A DNA stretch of 64,000 nucleotides from Gemmatimonadota bacterium (GCA_022823365.1 JAJDXG010000002.1:44385-108384), one strand, 5' to 3'; counted from the stretch's first letter, positions 17,931 to 26,907 are shown. The notes: generated by a model not told the origin, from the sequence alone. Numbers and translations: made by a program.

Positions 17931-20906
17931 TTACATGCCCAGGCGGACAGTGAGGGTGATTGAGGTCAGCGGCGGCACCGCGGAGTCCTCCTGCGGCTCC
18001 CGGTTGCCCGAGAAGGTGTTGCTCGGGTCCACGACCTCGGGATCGTGGTGCGGCCACTCCGGCCAGTTGGTCCACAGCATGGCCAGGTTGCGGGCGGAGA
18101 GGCTGAGGCTTCCGCGGGTCGACCGCACCACCCCGAGCCAGTCCTGCGGCATCTGGTAGGTGAGCGAGAGTTCGCGGAAGCGCACGAACGACGCCTCGTT
18201 TACCCAGAGATCGTACTCGCCCGTCGAACCGAACTGCGCTTCGGCGACCAGGCGGATGTCGTGGTCGAACGGGTAGGCGGTGAGCTCGCTCTGCTGGATG
18301 GCGCCGTACCTCCACCATCCCTGCAGATCGTACTTGGTCTGGCCGATCTTGCCCTGAACCAGCGCGTCCAGGGTCAGCCGCTCGCCGATGGTGAACGACG
18401 AGCCCACGGAGATCTCCAGGTTGGGGTCCGGATGCCCCTGGTAGATCCACGCCTCTTCGTTGCACGGGATGTACGGTGCGCTGTCGTCCTCGTCGACCGA
18501 GTGGCAGAGGAGGGTCTCGCGGTTGATCTGATCTGAGCCCGGGAGGAACTCGGCGAACGCGACGCTGGGCGCGAACAGCGAGCCCACCGGATAGCCTTCG
18601 TGGTGGCGCGTGGTCCATCCCAGCTGAAGGAAGCAGGTGTCCCTCAGCTCCGGCTTTCCGCTGCACGGCAGACCCAGGTTCTCGACCCGGTTCCGGTTGG
18701 TGCTGGCGTTTACGATCAGGTCCCAGTCCAGCGAGGTCGACTCCAGGACGCGGGCGGAAAGCCCGACCTCGATGCCGCGGTTGCTGACCTCGCCGATGTT
18801 GACGAACTGCTGGGCGAGGAATCCGGTGGAGGGCGCGCGATTGCGTGCTACGATCGCGTCCTTGGTGCGCTGGTCGTAGTAGGTGAAGTCGATGGTGACG
18901 CGGTCGTTGAAGAAGCTGGCGTCGAAGCCGGCCTCGATCTCGACGCCGCGCTCGGGGCCCAGCTCCGAGTTCCCGGGGTCGTTCGGCCGCACGGTCGCCG
19001 AGCCCGCCGGAGAAGCGCGCGTGGCGAAGGTGCGCAGCGCGGCGAAGGCGTCGGGCTGCTGGCCCGACTCGCCGTAGGCGGCGCGCAGGCGGAACGAGTT
19101 GGCAAACCCGGTGCCGCCGTCGGTAACCACCCAGGAGCCGCTCACCTTCGGGTAGACAATGAGGTCGAAGTCCTCACCGAACGCGCTGTTGTCGTCGGCG
19201 CGCACGGCACCGGTGATGAACAGCCGGTCCTGCCAGCCGAACTGCTGCTGCAGGTAGACGCCGACGGTGTTGTTCTCGACGAAGCCGTCGAATCCGAAGC
19301 GCTCGGCGGTAGCGTTCACGCTCGACAGGCCGAGCGCCGGGAAGCGGTTGCCGTCCGCGGACACGTCCTCGATGGTCCTGGTGTAGACCTGGAACCCGAC
19401 CGAGGTCGTGGAGAGGATGTCGGCGGTCAGGTCGCGGGTACCGGAGGCGGCGTAGTCCCAGGTGGTGTAGACGACCGCCTCCCGATTGGCGAAGCGTCCG
19501 CCCGCCGCGGCGTTGGTCGACCAGAACTGCGCCGACTCCGGCGTCAGGAAAGGCTGCAGCTGATCTTCGAGCTGATCGGTCACGTCCAGCCCGAAGGTGA
19601 ACCGGTGGGTGAGCCAGTCGAAGGGAGTATGCGATGCCGTGAGGCCGGCCGTCATGCGGTTGGCGTTGTTGTAGTAGTTGTTCCTCTCGTACATCGCCTC
19701 GGGCGTGTACCGCCTGTAGCCTCTGCGCGGGGTGCCGAGAGTCGTCGGAGTGGCTCGGATCGCCTCCTCGTACGGCTGATCGCCGCCCAGCCGGATGCGC
19801 GTAAGCGCGACACCGGCATTGGCCGAGAGCGTCAGGTCCTCGCTGGGCTGCGCCTGGACGTTCACGCGGCCGTTGTACTTCTTGGCCCAGCTGTCCTCGG
19901 TCACGCCCCGGTCCGAAGACGCGGATCCGGCCACGAAGTACTGGAACAGGTCGGACCCTCCGGAGAGGTCGATGCCGTAGTACTGGGTGTGCCCGGTGTC
20001 GAACATGAGATCCTGCTCCGCCGGGTAGTCCCGGAACATGTTGATCTCTTCGAGCTGCCCGGAGATGTTGCTCACCCCGTAGTTGGTGGGCGTGCGGCCG
20101 GCCGGATCCCGGAACCACTGCGCACCCTGGCGGAAGGTGAAGTTCCACTGGGCGTCGCCGACGGCCCCCATCTTGGTCTTGATGTTGATGACCCCGTTGG
20201 CCGCCTCGGTGCCGTAGAGGGTGGCCGCGGCCGGTCCCTTGATGACCTCGATGCTCTCGATCATCGCCGGATCGAGGTCATCGATGCGGGAGACGTCGCG
20301 CGAGCCGCTCTCCATGCGGTTGCTCACCCGCACGCCGTCGATGTAGACGAGCGGGCCGTCGTTGACCTCGCGCATGGTCGAACTGCCGCGGATCTTGATG
20401 GTCGAGGCGCCGCCGGCGTCGCCGGAGCCCTGCTGGATGACGACCCCGGCCAGGCGGCCGCGCAGCAGGTCGGAAACGTTCTGGAGCGGCTGGACCTCGG
20501 CCACGGCCGCGTCGAGCACGGCCACCGAGTTGCCGATCTCGCGCACGCGGCTCGCCGCCGCCGTGCCGGTCACGACCACCTCGTCCAGCTGCAGCGCCTG
20601 GGAGGCGAGGAAGAAGTTCTGAACGACCGAGCCGTCGGCTGGCACGTTCACCACCACCGACTCCGATCGGTAGCCGATGGACTGCACGGTGACCGTCTGC
20701 GAGCCGGCCGGCACGTTGATGATGAGGTACTGGCCGTCGGCCTGGCTGAGCGAGCCGATGTCGAGCCCCTCGATGAAGACCTGGGCCGCGTTGATGGGGT
20801 TCCCCGTGGCCTGGTCCCGAACGGTGCCCGTCACCGTCTGCGCCTGCAGCAGCGCGGGCGATGCCATCGCGAGCGCGATGAGGGCGAACAAGGTGTTGCG
20901 TCTCAC
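17931..20906 (-). CDS. SusC/RagA-like TonB-dependent outer-membrane receptor
   Basis: A 991-residue receptor. The order is signal peptide (LFALIALAMASPALLQAQ), CarboxypepD-regulatory-like domain (about 26-105, TVTGTVRDQATGNPINAAQVFIEG), TonB-box region (LDEVVVTGTA), plug (LLRGRLAGVVIQQGSG, PLVYIDGVRVSN, ATLYGTEAANGVINIKTK), and a 22-strand barrel region to the C terminus. The start is GTG 20906, with a near-perfect Shine-Dalgarno (aaggaggag) four bases before it; the frame stays open further upstream without support. It is co-transcribed with susD. Tandem repeats and a putative promoter lie in its leader. Substrate unknown. Confidence 0.9.
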   Translation of the reverse strand: MRRNTLFALIALAMASPALLQAQTVTGTVRDQATGNPINAAQVFIEGLDIGSLSQADGQYLIINVPAGSQTVTVQSIGYRSESVVVNVPADGSVVQNFFLASQALQLDEVVVTGTAAASRVREIGNSVAVLDAAVAEVQPLQNVSDLLRGRLAGVVIQQGSGDAGGASTIKIRGSSTMREVNDGPLVYIDGVRVSNRMESGSRDVSRIDDLDPAMIESIEVIKGPAAATLYGTEAANGVINIKTKMGAVGDAQWNFTFRQGAQWFRDPAGRTPTNYGVSNISGQLEEINMFRDYPAEQDLMFDTGHTQYYGIDLSGGSDLFQYFVAGSASSDRGVTEDSWAKKYNGRVNVQAQPSEDLTLSANAGVALTRIRLGGDQPYEEAIRATPTTLGTPRRGYRRYTPEAMYERNNYYNNANRMTAGLTASHTPFDWLTHRFTFGLDVTDQLEDQLQPFLTPESAQFWSTNAAAGGRFANREAVVYTTWDYAASGTRDLTADILSTTSVGFQVYTRTIEDVSADGNRFPALGLSSVNATAERFGFDGFVENNTVGVYLQQQFGWQDRLFITGAVRADDNSAFGEDFDLIVYPKVSGSWVVTDGGTGFANSFRLRAAYGESGQQPDAFAALRTFATRASPAGSATVRPNDPGNSELGPERGVEIEAGFDASFFNDRVTIDFTYYDQRTKDAIVARNRAPSTGFLAQQFVNIGEVSNRGIEVGLSARVLESTSLDWDLIVNASTNRNRVENLGLPCSGKPELRDTCFLQLGWTTRHHEGYPVGSLFAPSVAFAEFLPGSDQINRETLLCHSVDEDDSAPYIPCNEEAWIYQGHPDPNLEISVGSSFTIGERLTLDALVQGKIGQTKYDLQGWWRYGAIQQSELTAYPFDHDIRLVAEAQFGSTGEYDLWVNEASFVRFRELSLTYQMPQDWLGVVRSTRGSLSLSARNLAMLWTNWPEWPHHDPEVVDPSNTFSGNREPQEDSAVPPLTSITLTVRLGM

Positions 20907-20946
20907 GGATCTCCTCCTTTCCCGAGTCGCGTTGTGAACTTGCGCC

Positions 20947-20979
20947 GGACCAACCCCGGACATAACCCGGACATGACCC
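20947..20979 (-). repeat. Three tandem 11-bp repeats in the susC leader
   Basis: On the plus strand the units are GGACCAACCCC (20947-20957), GGACATAACCC (20958-20968) and GGACATGACCC (20969-20979), contiguous with an exact 11-base period. Read with the gene (minus strand), they are GGGTCATGTCC, GGGTTATGTCC and GGGGTTGGTCC. They sit between the putative promoter and the GTG start, so they could be a regulator array or act in the 5' UTR. Confidence 0.7.
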
Positions 20980-20993
20980 GAGCGCGACATGCG

Positions 20994-21023
20994 ATAATAG
21001 GTTGTGGACGGCGCGAGGGACAA
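20994..21023 (-). promoter_or_regulatory. Putative sigma-70 promoter of the susC/susD pair
   Basis: On the minus strand TTGTCC (21018-21023) is followed after 18 bases by TATTAT (20994-20999), close to the TTGACA/TATAAT consensus and placed about 90 bases before the susC start. The segment is AT-richer than its surroundings. The start of transcription would be near 20987, giving an 80-base leader that contains the 11-bp repeats. Confidence 0.5.
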
Positions 21024-21157
21024 GAGCGGGCGCCACCCTCGACCGCCGGCCGGTGCCGCCAGCGGAATCTTCGACGTTCGCCGGCATGGAGATGGGTCGG
21101 GCCGTTACCTCCTCCGCCAGTCCGTGGTCTCGTCCGGTTTGGTTGACCAGTGCCTGC

Positions 21158-21634
21158 CTACGTCAGCTCCAGTCGCCTGCGCCGGCGCTTGCGGCCCGCC
21201 TCGTAGCGGCGGCGGTCGTCGGGGTCCGTGAGGTCCAGCGGGGGCACCCGCGTGGGGCGGTGAGCATCGTCGATTGCGACGAAGGTGAGGAGGCAGGTGT
21301 TGGTGTGCCGCTTCACCCCCGTGAGCGGGTTTTCGGCGTCGACCCGAACGCCGACCTCGATGGACGTGGTACCCACGTAGTTCACGCGCGCCGAGCAGGT
21401 AACGAGCTCACCTGTGCGGATGGGCTCCCTGAAGTCGACGCGGTCGATGGCGACCGTGACGCACGGCCTTCCCGCGTGGCGGATGGCGGCGACCGCGGCG
21501 GCGCGGTCCACCATGGCGAGGACTTCACCGCCGGAGACGTTCCCAAGGTTGTTCACCTGGTGGGGCATCATCAGCTCGGTGATGACCGTGTCCGAGTCGG
21601 TGGGTTTTTTCGGGGTCAGGTCGAAGTCGCTCAT
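21158..21634 (-). CDS. Acyl-CoA thioesterase (hotdog fold)
   Basis: A 158-residue acyl-CoA hydrolase of the YciA/BACH type, which releases free acid from acyl-CoAs in the cytoplasm. Seen: HQVNNLGNVSGGEVLAMVDRAAAVAA (about residues 24-49; the Asn/Gly-rich entry and Asp of the hotdog active site), then VDFREPIRTGELV and GVRVDAENPLTG. ATG 21634 is chosen because the extra 45 residues available upstream are low-complexity and outside the family. The C terminus is a highly basic tail (KRRRRRLELT). It is divergent from the M20 hydrolase. Confidence 0.83.
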   Translation of the reverse strand: MSDFDLTPKKPTDSDTVITELMMPHQVNNLGNVSGGEVLAMVDRAAAVAAIRHAGRPCVTVAIDRVDFREPIRTGELVTCSARVNYVGTTSIEVGVRVDAENPLTGVKRHTNTCLLTFVAIDDAHRPTRVPPLDLTDPDDRRRYEAGRKRRRRRLELT

Positions 21635-21792
21635 GGTTGCGGGAGTACACCCTTCGCCGGGCGCGGGTTCGGGTCGTGTCGCCTCCGGGCCGCGTCCACG
21701 GCTGACGGCCGCTTGCGGTGGGCACCCGGACCGGGCAACCTCCCAGACAGAGTCGGGCTCGCTGGACATTTCATGCGCGCGGAGATCGCAGG

Positions 21793-23178
21793 ATGAACCG
21801 AAGACACTTTACCCGGATGAGCACGATGGCGCTGGGCGGGCTCGCGCTACCCGGCGCGATGCGAAGCGTCCCGGGTGATTCGCGCCGTTTTCCACACGAT
21901 ATACGACGTTTCCCACCGGAAACACACCGTTTTTCCCACCAGGAACTCCGGGTGGACGAATCCCGCCTGATCGAGCGCATGCGCGCGCTCGAGGCCTTCG
22001 GGCGCAACGCGGCCGGCGGGATCGACCGGGTGGCCTTCAGCGAAGCGAACATCGAGGCGCTCGACTGGGTGGCGGGCCATCTGGGCGCGGCCGGGTTCCA
22101 GGTCGGCATCGACCTGGCCGGCAACCTGATCGCCCGCAAGGCGGGCCGGGACGCATCGCTGCCGCCGCTGATGTTCGGCTCGCACATCGACTCGGTGCCC
22201 GGAGGGGGCAATTTCGATGGCCAGGTCGGATCGATGGCCGCCCTGGAGGCCGCGACCCGGCTCGCCGAGGCCGGCCACCGTACCCGCCACCCCCTCGAAG
22301 TGGCCATCTTCTCCAACGAGGAAGGCGGCAAGACGGGCAGCCGCATCCTCGCCGGAGAGTTCCTGCCGTTCGAACGCGACGTCCAGACCGCCTCGGGCTA
22401 TACCATCGGGGATGGCCTGCGGCGCCTGGGCGGCGATCCGGACCGGCTCGCGGACGCCCGCCGCGAGCCCGGCTCCATCGCCGCCTTCCTCGAGCTGCAC
22501 GTCGAGCAGGGCGCGGTCATGGAGACCGACGGCATCGACATCGGCGTGGTGGAGGGCATCGTCGGCATCGTGCGCTGGAACGTGGCCGTCGAGGGCATGA
22601 CCAACCACGCCGGCACCACCCCGATGGACCGCCGCCGGGACGCGATGGTCGGGGCTGCGCGCTTCATCGACATGGTGCACCGCACCGCGCGCGGGATGCC
22701 GGGCCGGCAGGTGGCCACGGTGGGACGGCTGGCCGCCGAGCCCGGCGTCCCGAACGTGATCCCCGGGCGGGCGGTTCTCTCGCTCGAGATCCGTGACCTG
22801 TCGATGGAGGGCATCGAGCGCGTCTTCGAGGCGGTGCGCGGGCGGAGCGAACGAATCGCGCGCGACACGAGCGTGACCTTCGCCTTCCAGCGATTCTACA
22901 CCAGCCGCGCCGCTCCCACCGATCCCCGCATCCGCAACCTCGTCGAAGCCTCGGCCCGCGATCTTGGCCTGGTTTCGCGGCGCATGCCCTCGGGCGCAGG
23001 CCATGATGCGCAGAGCATCGCCCTGCTCGCGCCGGTGGGGATGATCTTCGTTCCCTCCATCGGCGGCATCAGCCACGCCCCCGACGAGCGCACCGAGGAC
23101 TCCGACATCGTCAACGGCGCCAACGTGCTGCTGCGGACACTGCTCGCCCTCGACGAGCGGGGTCTCGCCGGGAATTGA
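21793..23178 (+). CDS. Tat-exported M20-family Zn hydrolase (N-carbamoyl-amino acid / allantoate amidohydrolase type)
   Basis: A dinuclear-zinc amidase of the AllC/HyuC group, hydrolysing N-carbamoyl amino acids or allantoate. Metal ligands are visible as FGSHIDSVPGGGNFDGQ (His, Asp), SNEEGGKTGS (Glu pair), ELHVEQG (His) and GAGHDAQ. The lid domain contains NHAGTTPMDRRRDA. The N terminus MNRRHFTRMSTMALGGLALPGA is a Tat-like signal, unlike the usual cytoplasmic enzyme, so the protein probably works in the periplasm. Between signal and enzyme lies a heptad repeat (residues 31-51). Start ATG 21793 has a GGAG ribosome site. The substrate is not resolved by sequence. Confidence 0.82.
   Translation: MNRRHFTRMSTMALGGLALPGAMRSVPGDSRRFPHDIRRFPPETHRFSHQELRVDESRLIERMRALEAFGRNAAGGIDRVAFSEANIEALDWVAGHLGAAGFQVGIDLAGNLIARKAGRDASLPPLMFGSHIDSVPGGGNFDGQVGSMAALEAATRLAEAGHRTRHPLEVAIFSNEEGGKTGSRILAGEFLPFERDVQTASGYTIGDGLRRLGGDPDRLADARREPGSIAAFLELHVEQGAVMETDGIDIGVVEGIVGIVRWNVAVEGMTNHAGTTPMDRRRDAMVGAARFIDMVHRTARGMPGRQVATVGRLAAEPGVPNVIPGRAVLSLEIRDLSMEGIERVFEAVRGRSERIARDTSVTFAFQRFYTSRAAPTDPRIRNLVEASARDLGLVSRRMPSGAGHDAQSIALLAPVGMIFVPSIGGISHAPDERTEDSDIVNGANVLLRTLLALDERGLAGN
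21883..21945 (+). repeat. Three imperfect 21-bp in-frame repeats in the M20 hydrolase linker
   Basis: Units begin at 21883, 21904 and 21925 with cores cgccgttttccac, cgacgtttcccacc and caccgtttttcccacc. They encode RRFPHDI, RRFPPET and HRFSHQE, an exact seven-residue period. The stretch is more T/A-rich than the flanking DNA. It sits just after the Tat signal sequence, suggesting a recent small duplication in the linker. Confidence 0.7.
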
Positions 23179-23384
23179 TCGGCGAGGGAGGCGCGGCGAT
23201 AGAGCCGCCGGTAGTTGGGGGTGATGCGGGTTGGTCGCTTGCTGGCGTATACTGACATCTACTGGTGAAACATGTCGCGGGAGTGGCGGGAGCACTTCCG
23301 GTGGCGTAGTAGTAAGAAAGAGGTGCAATGCCGCCGCCTTCGGCTGCGCCGCCCCGTCCACGCATTCCGAGGGAAAGGCACGCC

Positions 23385-24191
23385 ATGCAACGATGCATCG
23401 CCAACCCTGGATCTTCCCGGCTGGCCGCCCCGCTGGTCCTCGCCGCGGCTCTGTGCCTCCCCGGCATCCTGTCCGGCCAGGAGCCGGAGTCCGAGGACGC
23501 CCGGGTGACGATCATGGGCGTCGTCTACGACGTCGTGACCGGGACTGCCATTCCGACGGCCGCCGTCTCGCTCGAGAACGGTCGCCAGGGAGTGCTGACG
23601 GACGACCAGGGCATCTTCCGGCTGGAGGATGTCGAGGCCGGACCCCAGTTGCTCGTGGTCACCCAGTTCGGGTACCAGAAGCGGGCGGTCGCCGCCACCA
23701 TCACTCCCGAGTCGAGCGGCATGATGCAGGTGGCGCTCACGCCCCGGCCCATCATGCTCGCCGGCGTGACCGCTACGGTCGAGAATGTCACCGAGATGGA
23801 AGCCCGCCTGCGCTTCCGCCGGAGGGCCGCCGGTTTTTCGACCCAGGCCTACGACCGGCAGGAGCTGTTTCGCGCGATGAGCGGCACCCCGCTCGACTTC
23901 CTGAATCAGCGCTCGATGGTGCGCATCGTGACCTGTCCCCCCGGGACAATGAGCAGCCGGTGCGTGTATCGGCGGGGATACGCCATCGAACCATGGGTCT
24001 ATGTGGACGAGGCGCTCGCGTGGGGAGGGCTCGACGAGCTGGAGACCTATGCGGTCTCGGACATCTATCTGATGGAAGTCTTTTCCTGGGGCTCCGAGAT
24101 CCGGGTCTACACCAACCAGTTCATGGAGCAGATGGCCCGCAGGCCGATCATGCCGATTCCGCTCAATCTCTGGACGCGGCCGGCGCGGTGA
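23385..24191 (+). CDS. Secreted carboxypeptidase-regulatory-like domain protein
   Basis: A 268-residue exported protein. A signal peptide (LVLAAALCLPGILSGQ, cleavage near residue 31) leads into a CarboxypepD_reg-like beta sandwich (about 42-120: VTIMGVVYDVVTGTAIPTAA, LTDDQGIFRLEDVEAG, VVTQFGYQKR). The last 140 residues end with PWVYVDEAL and VSDIYLMEVFSWGSEIRVYTNQFM, which recall the end of a TonB plug. There is no barrel. ATG 23385 follows a Shine-Dalgarno-like gggaaagg; an alternative in-frame ATG at 23328 also has one (agaggtg). The 206-base gap upstream has a TATACT box at 23248 but no convincing -35. Function unknown. Confidence 0.72.
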   Translation: MQRCIANPGSSRLAAPLVLAAALCLPGILSGQEPESEDARVTIMGVVYDVVTGTAIPTAAVSLENGRQGVLTDDQGIFRLEDVEAGPQLLVVTQFGYQKRAVAATITPESSGMMQVALTPRPIMLAGVTATVENVTEMEARLRFRRRAAGFSTQAYDRQELFRAMSGTPLDFLNQRSMVRIVTCPPGTMSSRCVYRRGYAIEPWVYVDEALAWGGLDELETYAVSDIYLMEVFSWGSEIRVYTNQFMEQMARRPIMPIPLNLWTRPAR

Positions 24192-24222
24192 AATGAGATG
24201 TTCATCCAGATGTGAGGTTCGC

Positions 24223-25503
24223 ATGGACGCGAGAAACAAGTTGCCTGGAGTGCCGATCCTGCCCGCCGCATTCGCCGTGGGCGTGCTGTTGTCCGCGTGC
24301 GCCGAGCCGCCGGAAGCCGGGAGCTCCGACGCCGTGGTCTTCGAGGGCGCGCGCGTGATCGTCGGCGACGGGGGAGTGATCGAGGACGCGGTCTTCGTGG
24401 TGGAGGACGGCCGCTTCACGGCGGTCGGCGCGGCGGGAGAGGTGGAGGCGCCCGCCGGGGCCGCCCACATGGATCTCGCCGGCAAGACGGTCATGCCGGC
24501 GATCGTGAACGCCCACATCCACCTGGCCTCCGACCGCGAGACGCGCACCGACCAGCTGCAGCACTACGCGTACTACGGCCAGTCCATGCTGGTGAGCCTG
24601 GGGACGGAGGAGGGGAACGTCGGCTTGCAGATGCGCGGCGAAGTGGTGCCCGACGGGGCCCGCTCGCAGAGCGCGGGGCGGGGGATCACCTCTCCCGAGC
24701 CCGGCCGCAGCGAGGTGCCGCACTGGGTGACGACCGAGGAGGAGGCGCGCGCGGCGGTGCGGGAGCTGGCCGCCGCCCAGGTGGACATCGTGAAGATCTG
24801 GGTGGACGACCGGAGCGGCCAGTACGAGCGGCTCTCCTCGGAGCTTTACGGCGCCGTGATCGACGAGGCGCACGCCAACGGCCTGCGCGTGACCGCCCAC
24901 GTCTTCACGCTCGAGGACGCGAAGGGGCTGCTGCGGGCCGGCGTGGACGCCTTCGCCCACGGCATCCGGGACATGGACGTCGACGACGAACTGGTCGCGC
25001 TCTGGCAGGAACGCCCGAGCGTGGTGCTGGTCCCCAACCTGCCCGCGCCCGGGGTGGCGGAGGACATGGGCTGGCTGGCGGGGTCGGTGCCTGCGCCCCA
25101 GGTCGAGCTCATGCAGACCAACTCGTTCGACCGGCCGGAACTCCAGGACTTCTTCGGCATTCAGGCACGCAACCTGGACCGCCTCAGCCGGGAGGGCATC
25201 ACCATCTCCTTCGGCACCGACGGCAGTTCGCCCTGGGCGGCGCACCAGGAGCTGGCCGACATGGTGCGGAGCGGAATGAGCCCCGCAGACGTCATCGTGG
25301 CCGCGACCAGCGCCTCCGCGGAGTTCGTAGGCGCGGATGATCTGGGGACGGTCGAGTCGGGCAAGAGCGCCGACTTCATCGTGCTCGACGCAAATCCGCT
25401 GGACGACATCACCAACACGCGCGCGATCGATGCGGTGTACCTGCGCGGGACGGCGATGGACCGCGACGGGCTGGGCGCGCGCTTCCGGGGGGCGGGTCAG
25501 TAG
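24223..25503 (+). CDS. Lipoprotein amidohydrolase (imidazolonepropionase/prolidase-like)
   Basis: A 426-residue metal-dependent hydrolase of the amidohydrolase superfamily, exported as a lipoprotein (lipobox LLSAC, Cys near 27). Motifs: N-terminal composite beta domain with GKTVMPAIVNAHIHL (metal HxH), a carboxylatable-lysine candidate DIVKIWVDD, AHVF and DAFAHGIRD histidines, and the catalytic Asp in SFGTDGSSPW, followed by the usual ESGKSADFIVLDANPLDDI tail. ATG 24223 is chosen for its signal peptide; an in-frame ATG at 24193 would add 10 residues. It is 31 bases after the preceding gene. Substrate unknown; related periplasmic enzymes cleave dipeptides or cyclic amides. Confidence 0.82.
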   Translation: MDARNKLPGVPILPAAFAVGVLLSACAEPPEAGSSDAVVFEGARVIVGDGGVIEDAVFVVEDGRFTAVGAAGEVEAPAGAAHMDLAGKTVMPAIVNAHIHLASDRETRTDQLQHYAYYGQSMLVSLGTEEGNVGLQMRGEVVPDGARSQSAGRGITSPEPGRSEVPHWVTTEEEARAAVRELAAAQVDIVKIWVDDRSGQYERLSSELYGAVIDEAHANGLRVTAHVFTLEDAKGLLRAGVDAFAHGIRDMDVDDELVALWQERPSVVLVPNLPAPGVAEDMGWLAGSVPAPQVELMQTNSFDRPELQDFFGIQARNLDRLSREGITISFGTDGSSPWAAHQELADMVRSGMSPADVIVAATSASAEFVGADDLGTVESGKSADFIVLDANPLDDITNTRAIDAVYLRGTAMDRDGLGARFRGAGQ

Positions 25504-25628
25504 CGACCGACTTCGAGGGAGCCTGTTCGCTCCTCGCGGGGGCGCTCTCCGGCGGGACCCGGCGCGAGATTCTGCGCGCGTGCTCGCGGGACGGTGGCGC
25601 GAGGGGGCTCGAGCGGCTGCGCGGCGGG

Positions 25629-26891
25629 ATGCGCGCGCATGTGTTCCGGGGGCGTTTCGCCCCGCTTGTGCTGGACGGCTTCGTGCGCGACTTCGACGTG
25701 CGCACCCGTGAGGAGGGATTCCACGTCCTCCATTCGTGGAACCATCTGGAGCACCACTTCACGCGCGAGAACACCCCGGTGCTCATGCTCGATCGCTTCG
25801 CCGAGGAATGGTCGGCGGCGCGCGCCACGCCCCGCGTCCAGGCGCTGCTGCTGGACCACTACTTCTTCTACGTGCTGGCGGTCATGGCCATGCGGGCGTG
25901 GGACGAAGGCGATCCGAACGAGAATCTGGACCGCGTCACCGGGCTGCTCCGCCACCTGCAGGGCCCGCACGGGAGCGGACACCAGTTCGTCGCGCGCGCC
26001 GAGACCCTGCTCCTGATGGCCATCTCCCACTTCCATCCGGACGAGAGCGCCTATCCCCGCCTGCTGGAGAAGATCCGCACCCTGGACCGCGCCCACCGGG
26101 TGCATTTCGCGCTGGCCGAGGCCGCGATCCTGGGGAGCCACTTGCGGTGGGGTTTCGCGGTGCTCTACCGGCGCGATCTGGGCCGCATGCGGAGCGACAA
26201 CGTTGGCGACTACCCCTGGCTGCTCTTCTCGGTCGCGACGCTCATGGAGGAGTACGTCCGGTTGCGCGAGGAGGGCGGGCAGAGCCGGTCGGTGCGAGCC
26301 GATTGGGGCACCCGCGTCCTCGAGGGCCTCATCGACGGCCTGACTCCGGATCCGTGGGCCTTTACGGGCGCGCCCCCGGAAGCGCTCCGTCCCTACGAAG
26401 ACGAGCACTCGGGCTTTCGCGAGGCCTTCGCGGAGCACCGGGACGACCTGCTGGAGGAATTCGAACGGCTGCGCCCCGGCCGGGAGGCGTACTCGCCGCT
26501 CTCGTTCCACTGTAACTTTCCGCACAATGCCATCATGGCGAAGGTCTCGATCCAGCTCGCCGACGAGAACGCTCCCAACCTGCCCATGGACGCCATGTTC
26601 ACGCGCGCGGAGGCGTGGCGGTCGGTGGATTTGTCGGGGGAGGGGTCTGAAGTGGCGGCCGACGCAGCGGACGGATCGGCGCCATCCGCCGGAAGCGATG
26701 CGACGAGGGCCCAGGCTGCCGAATTCGTGTCCGCGAACCATCCCGAGGCGCTCGCGCGCTACCTGATGGCGTATTCGGGGGCGAGCCCGGAGCGGCTGGG
26801 GCGGCGCGGGGCGCGGCTCATCATCTACGATCCCAACGTGGGGCTGCGCTACTACAAGATGGCCCTGCAGGCAATGCGCTCCGGGAGTTGA
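25629..26891 (+). CDS. Uncharacterised 420-residue cytoplasmic protein
   Basis: No family recognised. The protein is helix-rich with many aromatic and His residues (LHSWNHLEHHFTREN, LLDHYFFYVLAVMAMRAWDEG, AISHFHPDESAYPRLLEK). It has no signal peptide or membrane helix, and an Ala/Asp/Ser-rich linker near residues 340-360 separates it from a conserved-looking end (YDPNVGLRYYKMALQAM). The frame is open upstream to the previous stop and codes plausible protein there (RREILRACSRDGG), but no ATG, GTG or TTG occurs before 25629, so the true start may be non-canonical. It lies 125 bases after the amidohydrolase, possibly the same transcript. Confidence 0.6.
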   Translation: MRAHVFRGRFAPLVLDGFVRDFDVRTREEGFHVLHSWNHLEHHFTRENTPVLMLDRFAEEWSAARATPRVQALLLDHYFFYVLAVMAMRAWDEGDPNENLDRVTGLLRHLQGPHGSGHQFVARAETLLLMAISHFHPDESAYPRLLEKIRTLDRAHRVHFALAEAAILGSHLRWGFAVLYRRDLGRMRSDNVGDYPWLLFSVATLMEEYVRLREEGGQSRSVRADWGTRVLEGLIDGLTPDPWAFTGAPPEALRPYEDEHSGFREAFAEHRDDLLEEFERLRPGREAYSPLSFHCNFPHNAIMAKVSIQLADENAPNLPMDAMFTRAEAWRSVDLSGEGSEVAADAADGSAPSAGSDATRAQAAEFVSANHPEALARYLMAYSGASPERLGRRGARLIIYDPNVGLRYYKMALQAMRSGS

Positions 26892-26907
26892 CAAGGGCGA
26901 CGCGACA

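Noticed and set aside
18600..21146. 848-residue plus-strand open frame opposite susC
   Set aside because: Shadow of the SusC gene, which has a signal peptide, plug and ribosome site.
23231..23253. TTGGTC with TATACT upstream of the regulatory-domain protein as a promoter
   Set aside because: Only 11 bases separate the hexamers, too short for a sigma-70 promoter.
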